Numbered from the stretch's first letter, positions 10,133 to 22,200 are shown. The stretch: DNA of 64,000 nucleotides from Argyresthia goedartella (GCA_949825045.1 OX463821.1:35484486-35548485); one strand, 5' to 3'. Numbers and translations are program-made. Notes: generated from the letters alone by a model not told the origin.

Positions 10133-10900
10133 ACATACATCACGCTGAAAACCCTTTTGGGATTTGAATTTCGATTGTGAGGTCATTACTGACGTGAGCC
10201 GGAGTGGATAGGGTGCGTATAGAGAGAACAAACGCGCTCACAGTGGCTGAAAATTATCTGAAAATATATTTCATATTAACTACCCACAACTGCTAGCTGT
10301 ATTCTTAGGCCTTAAAAGTTTTGCACAAGAGAAACGCAATTGCGCTATATTGTTGCGTATTGATAACACTACGGTAGTTAGTTATATCAACGGAATGGGT
10401 AGTGTTCAGTTCTCCCATTTGAATGATATAACTAAGTCCATATGGAATTGGTGAGAGAAGCAAAATATCTGGTTGGTAGCTTCCTATATTAATACGAAGG
10501 ACAATACAGAAGCTGATGAAGAGTCCCGCTGAAATAACCCTGACATAGAATGGAATCTTACTGATCAGGCATTTGAGAAGATTGTTTCTGTATTCGGTCA
10601 ACCTGAAATAGATTTGTTCGCTTCCCGCACCAATGTAAAATGCACCATCTATGTTTCTTGGAATCAAGATCCCGACGCTATTACTGTGGATGCTTTCACA
10701 CTTCCCTGGGCACCATGGTACTTTAACGCGTTGCCACCTTTCCCATTAATACTACGATCATTGCGTAAGATTGTCACGGAGAACGCCAAGGGTGTGATTG
10801 TATTACAGTTTCAGTTACTCAATCGTTTAATCGATTTACAAATATAGTTTTTCAATCCAAGTAACGATATGATTTGTCCCATCAATCGTTTACCCTGGCT
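10133..10900 (+). pseudogene. DIRS-like RNase H and downstream domain, part 3
   Basis: The plus strand reads FDCEVITDVSRSG, GAYRENKRAHSG, QLLAVFLGLKSFA, LLRIDNTTVVSYINGMG, SYINTKDNTEADEESR, PEIDLFASRTN, VSWNQDPDAITVDAFTLPW and FNALPPFPLILRSLRKI. This is the RNase H followed by the DNA-methylase-like region typical of DIRS pol. Several tryptophan codons have become stops (near 10210, 10250 and 10455), which indicates point-mutation decay. The segment fades at about 10900 where a LINE begins. Confidence 0.8.
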
Positions 10901-12400
10901 GCGATGAGGCTTTGCGTCTCGCGATGCCACTACGACGCGACACCCCACCAGCTGCGATACACCTAATGATGGATTCCCTAGTTCAAAAGAAATGCGTCTT
11001 ATTTGCCGACGACATTTCCCTACTTACGTCATGCTACAACGAAACTGATCTGAATGGAAAGCTATTCCCTATTCTAAACAAAACTGTAAACTGGCTTAAT
11101 GATCATAACCTAGAAGTTAACTATAAAAAAACAAAATTAATGTTGTTCCACCCATACCAAAAATCTCCTATCGAAGTTAACCTGACATTTAATAATATTG
11201 AACTTGAAACTGTAAATCATGTTAACCTACTTGGGATAACAATAGATACACATATAGACTGGAAAATTCACATAACAAAGATTAGTGATAAACTTTCAAA
11301 ATTCGCCTATGCATTACGAGTAATAAAAACCAGTACAGATCTAAAAACTGTACTTAAGGGCTGAACAAAGGCCAATGGCATTGAGAATTATACAAAGAAA
11401 ACAAATACCCGTCGCATTGCGTCGAAGCAGACTGACGCATGCTCCCGCGCAGAGCCCCGCGGGGTAGCCCAATCTCCGAGACCAAGAAAATTATAGAAAA
11501 TATTACTAAACTCCTGTAATAATAAAATTAAAAATAAAATAAAACAACAAAAAAACTCTTTTTTTACTTATTTTTGCGTGTAAGTTTCATATAGGAAACT
11601 GATTTTGTCTCCGAGCGCTTGTTCATTTAGTTGAATAATAATGCATTGCGAAAAATATTTTTAAGTATTAAATATAACTGATATCCGGTAATTTTAAAAG
11701 TCCATTCTTATCTCTAATAGACCTTTTATAACATATATTTATCCTATATTTTTATGTTGTCTAGTTTAACCTAGAGTTGAAGCTAAAGATGCATTTCTGG
11801 CCATATTTTATCCCTTAATGTATACTACGCCTACGGGCATGCATGGTTAAACTATGGCATAATCCCTTGGGGAAACAGTTAGTACAAATGCTTCTTCCAT
11901 CTTTACTCTGCAAAAACGTCTAATCCGAATTTTGGTAAACTTAGAGTCAACCGATAGTTGTAGACCTCACTTTATAAAGCTTGAGCTCCTGCCCCTCCCC
12001 TCCCCCTCTCCTACTAACAACTCTCTAAGACCCACCCGTAAAAACAATCTAATACTTCCCGCCTCCCGCCTGAAACTCCACTCATCTAGCCCATTGATAA
12101 TGTCAATCAAAATATACAATAAATTACCCAAATATATTAAAACAGAAACAAACAACAATAAAATTATAAACCTTTTAAAACGATTATTAATATCAAAATG
12201 TTACTATACTTTAAATGAATATTTAAATACTAAATACTACTACTACTGTACCTACCTATATACCAAACTAATAAAAACTCCTCTAAAAATAAATTTAAAA
12301 GGTATTGCACGCCCAACATCACACATTGCCACGCCCGTGCCAGGGTCCATATATGGTACTTTGTTAAATTTGATTTTACCATCTTTGTAAACTAATGGAG
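10901..12400 (+). pseudogene. LINE (Jockey-like) ORF2 C-terminal half, itself interrupted
   Basis: The first part (10912-11364) contains VLFADDISLLTS (motif C), LEVNYKKTKLMLF and NLLGITIDTHIDWKIH. The second part (about 11805-12390) reads LNYGIIPWGNS, then the thumb and IKIYNKLPKYIK, KCYYTLNEYLN. Between them, 11365-11804 is foreign, with a GC-rich patch GCGCAGAGCCCCGCGGGG and an AT-rich remainder. The copy ends with TGCAATAAATGATTGATT. It is a different subfamily from the LINE at 6422. Confidence 0.75.
11365..11804. mobile_element. Probable insertion splitting the LINE at 10901-12400
   Basis: The LINE reading frame breaks off after TSTDLKTVLKG and resumes about 440 bp later in the expected next segment. 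No terminal repeat or coding capacity is seen, so the type is unknown. Confidence 0.4.
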
Positions 12401-12539
12401 TGCAATAAATGATTGATTATTGAGTATACTAAGAACACAATATCTCAATACAGTGTTGCCTGAAAGGTCAAAACACACCATTGTCGTATACGCGACCGAA
12501 GTTAGGCGTGATTACGCCTGCAATGCTAAATCAATCATA

Positions 12540-12850
12540 TGTAAATCAATATAATGTATTAGTATTAGTATATTTGTAAGATATTTATTGATATGCTGTA
12601 TTTATGTAACTGTGTATGTAGTTTATATTTCTTAGCAATAGGGTTATATGTATGTGTAATATGTATTATATTAGAATATAGTCTTAATTGTACGCGCAAT
12701 TCTTTCCCTTACCTATCATCTCCGTCTCCTATCCAACATGGTTTGCTGGAAGAAATCTCTTATTTAGAGATAAGCTCGCCTTTGTACACTTCTTTTATAC
12801 CATAAGCTATTTTTACAGTCATGTGAGTGCAATAAAGAATTACAATTACA
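12540..12850 (+). mobile_element. CR1-like LINE 3' tail
   Basis: The phrases GCTGGAAGAAATCTC, TTAGAGATAAGCTCGCCTTTG and GTGCAATAAAGAATTACAAT match the 3' end of the CR1-like LINE at 24130-24423 (GCTGTAAGAAATT, AAATAAGCTCACCTTTG, GTGCAATAAAGAATTATTA). It is a 5'-truncated copy without coding sequence. Confidence 0.65.
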
Positions 12851-13885
12851 ATCACGTAAGGTTCAATTCAGGAACGAAAAATTCAGCTGCGGAACTTCTG
12901 CGCGTTTTCTGCCATGTTGTCACACTTAACCTATGGTAGATGTTCTGCTCGGATAGCAATATTAATCCGTGCCTCTTCTCATCGAGTAATCCTATTCCTA
13001 ACTGAAGTAGGTATTTAACATAGGTGACTCTTATGGTTCAATTAACAGATCCGCTCTTTCTTTACTTCTAGGCACAAGTGCATGTGCAAGATAATCAAAT
13101 AAAAATATTACTTAAAGGTTTGTATAAATTACGACCTTGTTCCTAAGTAGACAGTAACTTGGATCCTCAAGTCGTATTTAATTATAATTCAGGCTAGTTT
13201 CCCAACTCAGAACTTATGACGTTAGAGAAGCTGACAAAAAAGTGTGTCATCTTGTTAGCTTTATACACGGCCCATAGAATGTAGACATTTTCATTAATAA
13301 AACTATAAAATGTCATGCTTAGTAACAATGGGATTAAAATTGCTGTCTCAGACATCATCAAAATATCGGCAGCCGGCAGGGAACAGCCTGTTCTATTTTT
13401 ACCTTATACTTTGAATTGAAGCTTACTCATGTAACATCGATCGAACTTCGCTTGCGAAGCTCTTTTGATCCTATATTATGTTTGTAATAACGATGACCAT
13501 GGTGACTTATCTCTCCTCAGCTTACATCCGTACTGAGTCACAGTGAGCGAGAGATGGATATTTCCTATCAACACATTGTCAACATCAACAAGTCTCTTAC
13601 GATGACGTTATTTTGGAATATTCAACAAGAAAGAATCATGAATTGCCAACAAACAACACTTTGTTTTGTACGACGAAACATGTCAGAGCAAACTAGTGTA
13701 CTCTTTTTATCACCCTTTGATCTAAATTGAGCTGCAAAATCCGGTTTTACCCGTGGTGTCGGGTAGTCGGGTAACCGGCTGCACGGGTAGGTGGAGAGAA
13801 CGCACTAAACAAATGCGTTTAAGGAAAACTATGATAAATCTCCGTGGTCGAGTTTCGAATCCTGACCAAAGAGATAGTTAATTTA
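12851..13885. other. Unassigned non-coding stretch
   Basis: I see no ORF with recognisable domains, no RNA gene and no transposon end here. Confidence 0.35.
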
Positions 13886-14085
13886 CCTTAAGTACATCAG
13901 TGGGGGCAAATATTTGTTTGATAAGAACGGACGTTTGTACCCTAGACATGGTTGTTTATCTATCTAAGTATAATATTTGTCTGTATAAGTATGTGTATCG
14001 TTGTCTAGTACCCAAGATACAGGGAATACTAGTTTGGGGCTAGATCAATATGTGTAATAGTGTCCAAGGTATTATTATTACACAT
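13886..14085 (+). repeat. Interspersed repeat B, copy 2
   Basis: GGGGGCAAATATTTGTTTGAT, ATGTGTATCGTTGTCTAG and TTTGGGGCTAGATCAAT match 570-720 nearly base for base. The tRNA-like head of copy 1 is missing. Confidence 0.75.
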
Positions 14086-14231
14086 TAAGCTGTAGCTCCC
14101 GGCTACTATCGTTACGTGGTAGGTGGTCGTAATACCCCTCCATCGACCCGCACTGAGCCATCGTGGTGAAGTATGGCTTAATCTTACTCGTATCCTGTTA
14201 AAGACCTGTGCCCCTCGGTGGGGACATTAAT
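14086..14231 (+). repeat. Interspersed repeat A, copy 2
   Basis: TAAGCTGTAGCTCCCGGCTA, ACTGAGCCATCGTGGTG and TGTGCCCCTCGGTGGGGACA match repeat A at 351-492. Here it lies downstream of repeat B instead of upstream. Confidence 0.7.
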
Positions 14232-15320
14232 GGGCTACATTTATTAAGGGAAACTATAATTTGCTGAATTTGCATCGGGTGTCCATAGGTTAGAAACGAT
14301 TCATTAGTAACTTTTACATCACCTTTAACCAATTATCACCGCTATAGTTTGTAGTCTAACTACCACATTGAGATACGTACAAAGTGTGCAAGAACGCACC
14401 CATTATCTATCACATCAAATACTAGGGCGGTTTTTTGCAAACTAGAAAACTATTGCCGCGACAAGTTGCAAATGTGTGATGTTGGGCGGGCGGTCACGTG
14501 ACACACGCCGACCCGCCCAGCCTGTCACCCTCACAAGGGATGCGGAAATCGAGTTTTCAGTGCAGTGCCGTACACTTCCGATATTACTGATAGCTTTTGT
14601 GATTTGATGGCTGCTGTTAGCTTTAAAAAGTGTATTATAATTTTTAACTAAGACTGAAACATACTTAGTTATAAAAAAATTCAGACAGAATGTTTCTTTT
14701 TTTCATTTATCTTTATTCAAAGAGCTTAGTACATTTAATTAGTATGGCTATGTCGAGGTATAGGACAAAACTTATAAATAACAACATACAAAATAAAACG
14801 AGAGCAATAACAAATCCTACCTATTTTTAATGTAAATTCTTGCTAATTTATACAGAATTCTTGCTAATTTATACGGAAATGCCAGAATGTTGTCACATCC
14901 ACCTACACCTAAGAATATTTTATAATGCGTATCTGCATTATAAAGAGAAGTCCTGTGCTGGTTTTAATTTACTGAAAAAACTTGATACATCCTGTTAAGA
15001 TTGTCAGAAATCAGGATAATACTTTATTTATTAATTAGTTTTGTTTACTGTTTAAGCTCACCATATCACTGTTGCTTCTAATCCTGACGCCATATAAAAA
15101 AGGTGAGTTTTTTCATATCTGTGCATGTATATCTACGGTAAGTCCCCTCGAGTTTCTGCATGAGCGCATCACTTTTGCAGTGAAATATCAGTAATTGACA
15201 GCTTCGGGACTGCTCCCAATAGACAACAGGAGTGTCAATCAGCTCGGAGGTTTAAATTATTCACTGATAATAATTATAGGGAGGCCAATTTTCAGAGAAT
15301 CACTCGGACATTTAAGGTGA
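14232..15320. other. Unassigned stretch with a GC-rich E-box patch
   Basis: No coding region. A GC-rich island at about 14487-14521 stands out in AT-rich surroundings, and the rest shows only AT-rich sequence. Confidence 0.35.
14487..14575 (+). promoter_or_regulatory. Candidate promoter-like patch (GC boxes, CACGTG, TCAGT)
   Basis: Inverted GGGCGGG and CCCGCCC motifs flank the E-box CACGTG, and a TCAGTGCAGTG initiator-like sequence follows about 60 bp later. It lies 4.5 kb upstream of the aminoacylase start codon on the same strand, so it could mark a distant non-coding first exon. There is no transcript evidence and chance remains quite possible. Confidence 0.2.
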
Positions 15321-15670
15321 GATGTATATGTCGCAGGCATTTTGTATGATTCCGCCGTTTACATACGGCATCGCCAGTTTATAAACGCTCGCTGTTATGT
15401 AATATGCCGAAGGCAAATTGACACTCCTTTATGTTTTTAGTATGTTTTGTTGTTCTTACATGTTCAACCTAACACGAAGGATAAAGGGGGCTTCGCTTCG
15501 CTCACCCCCTTTACCCTTCACCTAAGCTACCGCAGTGTTTTGCCCTGATAATTTGCTATTTTAATTTCAATTTGTCAATTTGCCTTCGGCATATTACATA
15601 ATAGCGCGCGTTTGTAAACGGACGACGCCGTTTATAAAACGCGGAATCATACAATTTGCCTGCCACATAT
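15321..15670. mobile_element. Palindromic element with conserved core (type 2 arms)
   Basis: Left arm 15323-15425 (TATATGTCGCAGGCA, TTGTATGATTCCG, ATGCCGAAGGCAAATTGACA) is matched by an inverted right arm at about 15570-15668 with a few differences. Between them, 15447-15548 is one inverted copy of the core (TGTTGTTCTTACATGTTCAAC, CTTCGCTTCGCTCACC, CACCTAAGCTACCGCAG). The arms are unrelated to those of the element at 9351-10132. Confidence 0.75.
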
Positions 15671-16827
15671 ACATACACACAAATCATAATTAATATTGCT
15701 ATGGCTTCAATTCATTTCATTTTTCATTTCATTTCAATTAAAACAAGAGGTGATTTCATGATTCGCTGTACAAATGAAAATTGTTACGTTGGCAAAGCCC
15801 TCTCGAGTACAGAATAATTCGAATATAATGAACTCGTTTATCACGGATTACCGATGTTAGCAAAGACAATGTAAAATCAAGTATGTGGATTAAAATTATG
15901 ATATCGGTCAATACCCTTGGTTCTTCTTGAACACTTACGGCACGCACTAATTTTAGAGGCATTGTTGTATATGTTAACCTATATACCTCGACAAACATTG
16001 GTCCTAAAGGACTTATATTTTATGAAAGATTGAAAAGATGCTAAACCATTTTAATTAAATTGCAAGCCGCTGCCCCAGTGAGAATCCAAAGTCCAGATAT
16101 TACCAGCATACGAAAGTCTAACCATATCCAAACACTACCAGCATATGAATGCTGGTAGTATCTAGATATAGATGAATGGATACCCAGTTAACACATTGCT
16201 ACCACAGAAGTCATTCTCACTTGGCCGACAAGACAGTCTATTCAAATAATTTAGCCTTTTTCATGTTTTGAAATTTGAACAGTTAACCGGGGTAACTTTC
16301 ATTGCTCAGGAGACAAAGATCCTGGACTAGTTTATTTATTTTCCACGGAAAATACTATTTTGATGCGTTACAATCTTCGGAAACGTAAGTACCATTAAGA
16401 TAAACCTTTCAAAAACAAAATATCCTGAGCAAAATATTACCCAGAAAGCAGTTTTTTTATTCAGTGTTAAGTATACCACATGATACTTTATTTAATGTCT
16501 AAAGTACGAAATTCAGATTATGACTGTTACCAAAAATCACCAAACTATTCTATTTACCTAACCAAGCCTTGAGTCAAAATTTCAAATTGACTTAAACACC
16601 CAATTTCTGTGAGTACTTTGTGTGTTTTTGGGTATAATAACTGATTAACACAATATATTTTAGACATTCGGAAAGCCTGTGAAAGTCTTATTGCCTATAG
16701 TTATGTGTTTAGAAAATAAACACTGTTAGTCATAGAGAGTAAGTAAACAGTAAGAGGTGACTAAACTAGTTAAGTATACTTAGTAATTTTTTCTCTGCTA
16801 ATAAAAATAATATATTTTATTTGATTT
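15671..16827. other. Unassigned non-coding stretch
   Basis: A minus-strand 80-codon frame at 15756-15998 has no recognisable domain. A short inverted repeat ACTACCAGCATA/TATGCTGGTAG lies at about 16133-16160. Nothing else stands out. Confidence 0.35.
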
Positions 16828-16966
16828 GCTGCAGCGGCAACAGGAATACACATTCTGTGAAAATTTTAACTCTCTAATTATTACGGTGCATGAGCTACAG
16901 CCCGCTGATTGTCGGACGGACGGATAAACGGACGGACTGACAGCCTTTGTTATGGAACCCTAAAAC
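16828..16966 (+). repeat. Lepidopteran GGTTCCGTACC/(GGAC)n repeat, partial copy
   Basis: GCGGCAACAGGAATACACAT, TGTGAAAATTTTAACTCTC, GAGCTACAGCC, GGACGGACGG and GGAACCCTAAAAC match the 3' half of the repeat at 1050-1224 with many differences, so this is an older copy. Confidence 0.7.
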
Positions 16967-17469
16967 ACAGCTTTGAGATATCATGGTAACCCAGATTGAC
17001 TGTACTTTAAACAAATTGATATTAAAACCCGCTATATGTTAAATTGATAAAAATGCAACTTATTGGACAACGCTTATTATAATATATGATGAACAATACA
17101 TGCAAGGCTTGCAAGACGTAGATACAACACTGTGTCAGGTCATTTAGTAGGAAAATACCTTGATCCTATTCCTTAGATTTCTTATCACCCAGTCAAACAT
17201 TTGTTTTTTTGTTTGTGTTGTCATTACTTTTCTGATATACATTAGTTTTTGTAGTAATGAGTATAGTTAAAGATACGAATTAACAAATCTATTTAATTTT
17301 TACAACAGATATGTTTACTATACCTATTCTTTTATTTTCCAATCATTCAATCCGTTCTTGTAGTAACAAGATTTGTTCATACAATCTGTTCTTATAGTAA
17401 CGAGTATAGTTCTTGTAGGAATGAATAAACAAAACAATTTCGTTTTTACAACATTTATTTTACAACAAG
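16967..17469. other. Unassigned non-coding stretch
   Basis: No coding or structural signal was seen. There is a repeated phrase TTCTTGTAGTAAC/TTCTTATAGTAAC around 17354-17402. Confidence 0.3.
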
Positions 17470-17815
17470 AACTATTTTATAAAATCCATGTTAAAGCGAC
17501 TTTGTCGAAAAAGGGATATTACGTTGTTCAAGATTACTTAAATGACGGGTCTGTATGGGGTTAATCTGGCTCAACACAGACCTTGCTGTTAATAATTTTG
17601 TAATTATTTATTCCTGCTTATTAATTATGATAATGACTAAATATTATATTTTGTATTAGTTAAGCATAAGCAATTTTTAAAAAGAGATCTAAAAATCAAT
17701 CTGTGGGAGTTTCTACGCCCTTCTTCTCCCACAGTGGTCCAATGTAGAGAAGTGGCAAAAAATGACGATTGTTAAGTATATGTAAATATCTACAGTAATA
17801 AAGACGTTTGAAATT
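17470..17815 (+). mobile_element. LINE 3' tail (same family as 6422-8426)
   Basis: CATGTTAAAGCGACTTTGTC, AAATGACGGGTCTGTATGGG, GAGTTTCTACGCCCTTCTTC and TCTACAGTAATAAAG match 8085-8400 closely. It is a 5'-truncated insertion. A 63-codon frame over it is just the last part of LINE ORF2. Confidence 0.8.
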
Positions 17816-18409
17816 TGGAATATAAAATACAAGTAAAGAACAGTAAATACATTTTTCTCCTTACGCCCATCCCATGTGACAGACCTCTTCCATCAAATTT
17901 GCGTCTCATATAAAATTCTATAGGGGTTGGGGATCAAATTTCATGTTTTGGATTATTTTTGTTGTTTGTGTACTAATATTAGCTTACATACCAAATTTCA
18001 GCTTTCTAGGTCGTGAGGAAGTACCCCAAGAATTTTGATGATCATCAGTGAGTGAGTCAGTGACAAAATTAGGGTATTTTAGATATCAATAGAGCCTAAA
18101 GTATAAGTGCTATTGAAACTATCTATGTATATTGAGCCGACTACTGACGTAGTATCCCAACCGTGCAGTGCCCCCAGATACCCTTTTGGGTATTAATAAA
18201 ACAAGCGAATAAAAAATTAATTGAGCGAATGAACATGAACACGGGAATTACCTGAAATGAACGAAAAATATATCTGCGGAATTGGGCGACAAAATTACTG
18301 AATTACGCGACAAAAATACTGAACGCATATTAGCTAAATATGACTTTCTGGACTAAGCGGTGAGTTAGGACAGGTGAACATTACATTTTAGTTTTCATGT
18401 TGCTGATTT
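17816..18409. other. Unassigned non-coding stretch
   Basis: No coding sequence or repeat end was recognised between the LINE tail and the GGAC repeat. Confidence 0.3.
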
Positions 18410-18828
18410 TTAGGGTTCCGTACCCGAAGGGTTCCAAACGGGATCCTATTAATAAGACTCCGCTGTCCGTCCGTCCGTCCGTCCGTCCGTCTGTCACCAG
18501 GCTGTATCTCAAGAACCTAGCTAGCTAGAGAGTTGAAATTTTCACAGATTATGTATTTATGTTGCCGCTATAACAACAAATACTAAAAAACAGGATAAAA
18601 GAAATATTTAAGGGGGCTCCCATACAACAATTCTTTCAATACCACATACAAGCTTATGGATGCACCTGGTTACGTACATGGAGTGTGAAAGTAACCGCAC
18701 CAATAACTTTGTAAACAATATTTTGCTGTGTAAAATCCAAACTATTCACTCCACACCATCGCTTCCATTGAACGGTGGTACGGAACCCTTCGTGCGCGAT
18801 TTAGACTCGCACTTGACCGGTTTTTTAG
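18410..18828 (-). repeat. Lepidopteran GGTTCCGTACC/(GGAC)n repeat, inverted copy
   Basis: It begins TTTAGGGTTCCGTACCCGAAG, contains a run of GTCC units at about 18466-18491 and ends CGCACTTGACCGGTTTTTTAG. It is nearly identical to 795-1224 in the opposite orientation: a 53-codon stretch translates identically in both. It ends only about 270 bp before the aminoacylase ATG. Confidence 0.8.
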
Positions 18829-19095
18829 ATTTAGTAATTTTGTCATACAAAACCAACATTTCTAGCCGCGCTCAGTTTGTCGCACAATTCAGTAATTTTA
18901 TCAGGCAAAATCTGTATTTTTGTCAATCAACAATTAATCAAACGGTCATACGTTTAAATACTTCGCTATGATATTGTTATCAAATATTATCAATACTAAA
19001 CACTTGTTAGCCGTTTCGCACCAAGACTTTAAAACAACCGCTAATGAGTAAATCAGGTTCATTTGAACACTAGGCTTGTGTGGATCACCCGCAGA
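18829..19095 (+). promoter_or_regulatory. 5' flank or 5' UTR of the aminoacylase gene
   Basis: This short AT-rich stretch lies between the GGAC repeat and the start codon. No canonical TATA box at a fitting distance was seen. An upstream in-frame TTG extends the open frame to 19063 but no ATG precedes 19096, which is therefore the chosen start. Confidence 0.3.
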
Positions 19096-19255
19096 ATGCG
19101 TTGGTTATTAATTGTTGCCTTTGTTGGCGTCATCGGTGCGGTATTGGTGGATAGTGGAGCGGTTTTGGAGAAGGTTGACTACGAGAATGATCCAGCGGTG
19201 AACAACCTACGGGCCTATCTGCGGATACCGAGCGTCCATCCTAATGTTAACTACG
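19096..19255 (+). CDS. ACY1: Aminoacylase exon 1 (signal peptide and N-terminus)
   Basis: It codes for the hydrophobic leader followed by [20 protein letters not shown], the usual N-terminal helix and IPSVHP turn of aminoacylases. The exon ends AACTACG with donor GTAAGT, phase 1. The first ATG in frame is at 19096. Confidence 0.88.
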
Positions 19256-22200
19256 GTAAGTATTTCTCTTTTTAACACCATGTGTTTAGTTGAGATGAAA
19301 ATTGAATAATATGTATAATATGGTACCGTCGAGCGCGACTGATGATGGAGCTCGAAAGTTGGAGAAGAAACCCTGTGATGTTGACTTGTACACCCATCGA
19401 GTTTGGGCTCTTTAGATCGTCGTGACATATCCATTGTCATCAACCTGATGATGGAGCTGGAAAGTGGTAGATGGAAGACTGGTATTGTTATTTATAAACC
19501 CATCGAGTGTAGGCTCATTTGATTCGTCTTAACAAGACCTATTGATTTCAAAAGGTTCTTTTCGGTTTTTAACCTGCTATATTTGTTACTAAGAATATCG
19601 ATCTGATGACGGGATTATGCTATAACATAAATTAACAATCTTATATTTTCGAGTCAACATCTTAAATACTTTGTTGCACAAGTAAAAGTTCAATACTTTA
19701 TCCGATTGAGAGATAGAAAGAGCTGTGAGTATATAAGCCCATTCTGTGATAAGTTGCTCGATAATGTGATGCTTATTAAAGTTCTTTCTAGCTCTTCGTC
19801 GCACCAAACTGTGTTGACTGAATGTCGAAACAATTGTTCAGTATAAATTGAATGTCACACTGGTACAGTCGCATCCCATGAGAATGAGCGACAGCATGAC
19901 TGATTGAATGTCAGTAAAACATGTGGGAAATCCTTCCGGTCCTTTATAAGAAACTAATATAACAAGAATTCCACATTTTCCCAGACGAGTGCATCAAGTT
20001 CCTGCGCGCACAGGCCATTCAGCTTGGTCTTCCCTACAAGGTGGTGGAGGTCCTGCCTAAGAAGCCGGTGCTAGTGGTCACGTGGGAAGGCACGGAGCCC
20101 AGTCTGCCTGCTGTGCTGCTGAACTCGCATATGGATGTCGTGCCCGTGTTCCCTGTGAGTGCTACACTAATACCTCTTAGGCCACGGAGATACTGTAAGG
20201 AGCTGATTAGTGACATAACTCACAGGCGAGTCCTAAACCACTAGCGTGCTGCGGCGTCCCATTTCATTACTAAGGAAAGTTAATCAAAGTAAAATAGTCA
20301 TTCGCTTCACTGATCAGTTCCTTTTCACCTTCATTTTACGGCTTGACCTAAACCTCTTCATTAATGATAAATGCATGGAGGGTACATTCGTCACATAATA
20401 CACTCTTTATGGAGGAGCATAACATAAACTCGAATAGCTGAAATTTGTTAAAACATAAATACTGTATAGTGAGTAGATACACCACACATAATCCTCTGTG
20501 GTTTAAGAGATGTTTAAGACTCTAAAACTCTGTTTGTTGTTTTTTAATGGGAAATATTAAACTGCTCATCAAAAATACTGATTGGCACAGCAAATATCAG
20601 AGCAAAATGCTGCGACGGCTTAGGTAAAGTTTAAAGGGGATGAGCCCCCTTTATCCTTCTTGTTAGTTTGAACATGTAAGAACAACAAAACATACTTAAA
20701 GCATCAACTTAAGTACATACACATAAAATATTGAAAACATAAAACGTGTTTTTGTTGATCCTTTTTTGCTGTGCAAATCTGTATATTTGATGTGCGATTA
20801 AATACTAGCCTTTTTAATGTGATAATATTAATAAATAAATAAGATACGAAGCGAAACAATGTGACGTTTCGTCCGTCATCATATGTACTAGATAAATTAA
20901 ATGTTGAACTAACTATAGGTACATAAATGCTACAAGAGAAACCTCCCTCGTGAGCATGTACTAGTACGTCTCACTACACTGCCATGATCGATTAGAGGAG
21001 CATCTGCAAATGATTTTGATTTATATATATATTTTGGTTGTTTCTTTCCTTGAATAAATCTAACATATGAATGCGTACACAAAATAGAACTCCGTAAGGC
21101 ATTAATGAAGTAAAGTAAATATATAAATTTTTTGTGATTTTAGTAGGTTTAATTGTATTTATTTTATTATTTATTTATTATATGATATTTACTTATATGA
21201 ATACCTACGACTTTAGTGATAGTTACTTCTCCTGCTCCGATAGTGAAGATTCCGATAGCGTGGGAAGTGGATTGCCGTCCACGAACGACGTTTTGCCTAT
21301 TGCCCTCAAACGTGTGTTTTCCAACCTCGGTAGGAACTTCAATGACGTTCACATAAATGCTCAGAGCATTCATTCCAGTCATGCCGACCTTATCGACTCC
21401 TTCAGCGATCAGAGCATTCATGGTATTCTGATCTCCGAATCATTTCTTAAACCCTCTCTTCCATCTACCTTGTATGCTCTGCCGGGGTACAGGCTCTATC
21501 GGAATGATAGGACAGGTAAGGCTGGTGGCGGTGTTGATATTTACCTTCGTTCCAACATTTCTTGCAAAGTCATCAGCCACTCACCTAGTCTGTACTCTGG
21601 ATCCGCTGAACACCTCTTTCTCGAGTTATGCCTGCATCACAATAAGGTCCTTCTGGGTGTCTTCTATAGCCCCTCTCTACTCATCGACTACTTTGATTCT
21701 TTTGAAAGCATTCTTAATGATCTATCTCCTCTTTACAGTGACACAGTTATCCTAGGTGATTTCAATACCTGTTTACTTAAAAATGATGTTCGCTCAGCCA
21801 AACTCCAGTCTATCATCAGCTCCCTAAATTTAAATATTCTTCCCTTGAGTGCAACTCACTTCCAGCCCCACTGCACCCCCTCTCTTCTAGATCTTATGAT
21901 TGTTTCTAACATATCCAAGGTTGCTACGCATGGCCAACTTAATGCCCCCTTCTCCTTTCACGATTTGATTTATCTCTCAATCAAGTTAAGGCCTCCCAAG
22001 CGCGCAGCAAAATTCCTGGATATTCGCAGTTTCAAGGGTATGGATCTCAGCTCCCTTAAGTCTGACGCCGCTTCTATAGACTGGTCTCCTGTCGTCTGTA
22101 GTGAGACCGTTGATGACAAAGTCCAGCATTTCAACTCGATTGTCTTAAGTTTGTTCGACAAATATGCTCCTGTCAAAAAGGTTAGGGTCAAACATCTCCC

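Noticed and set aside
19063..19095. Upstream TTG start for the aminoacylase
   Set aside because: Non-ATG start without need; the ATG at 19096 gives a well-formed signal peptide.
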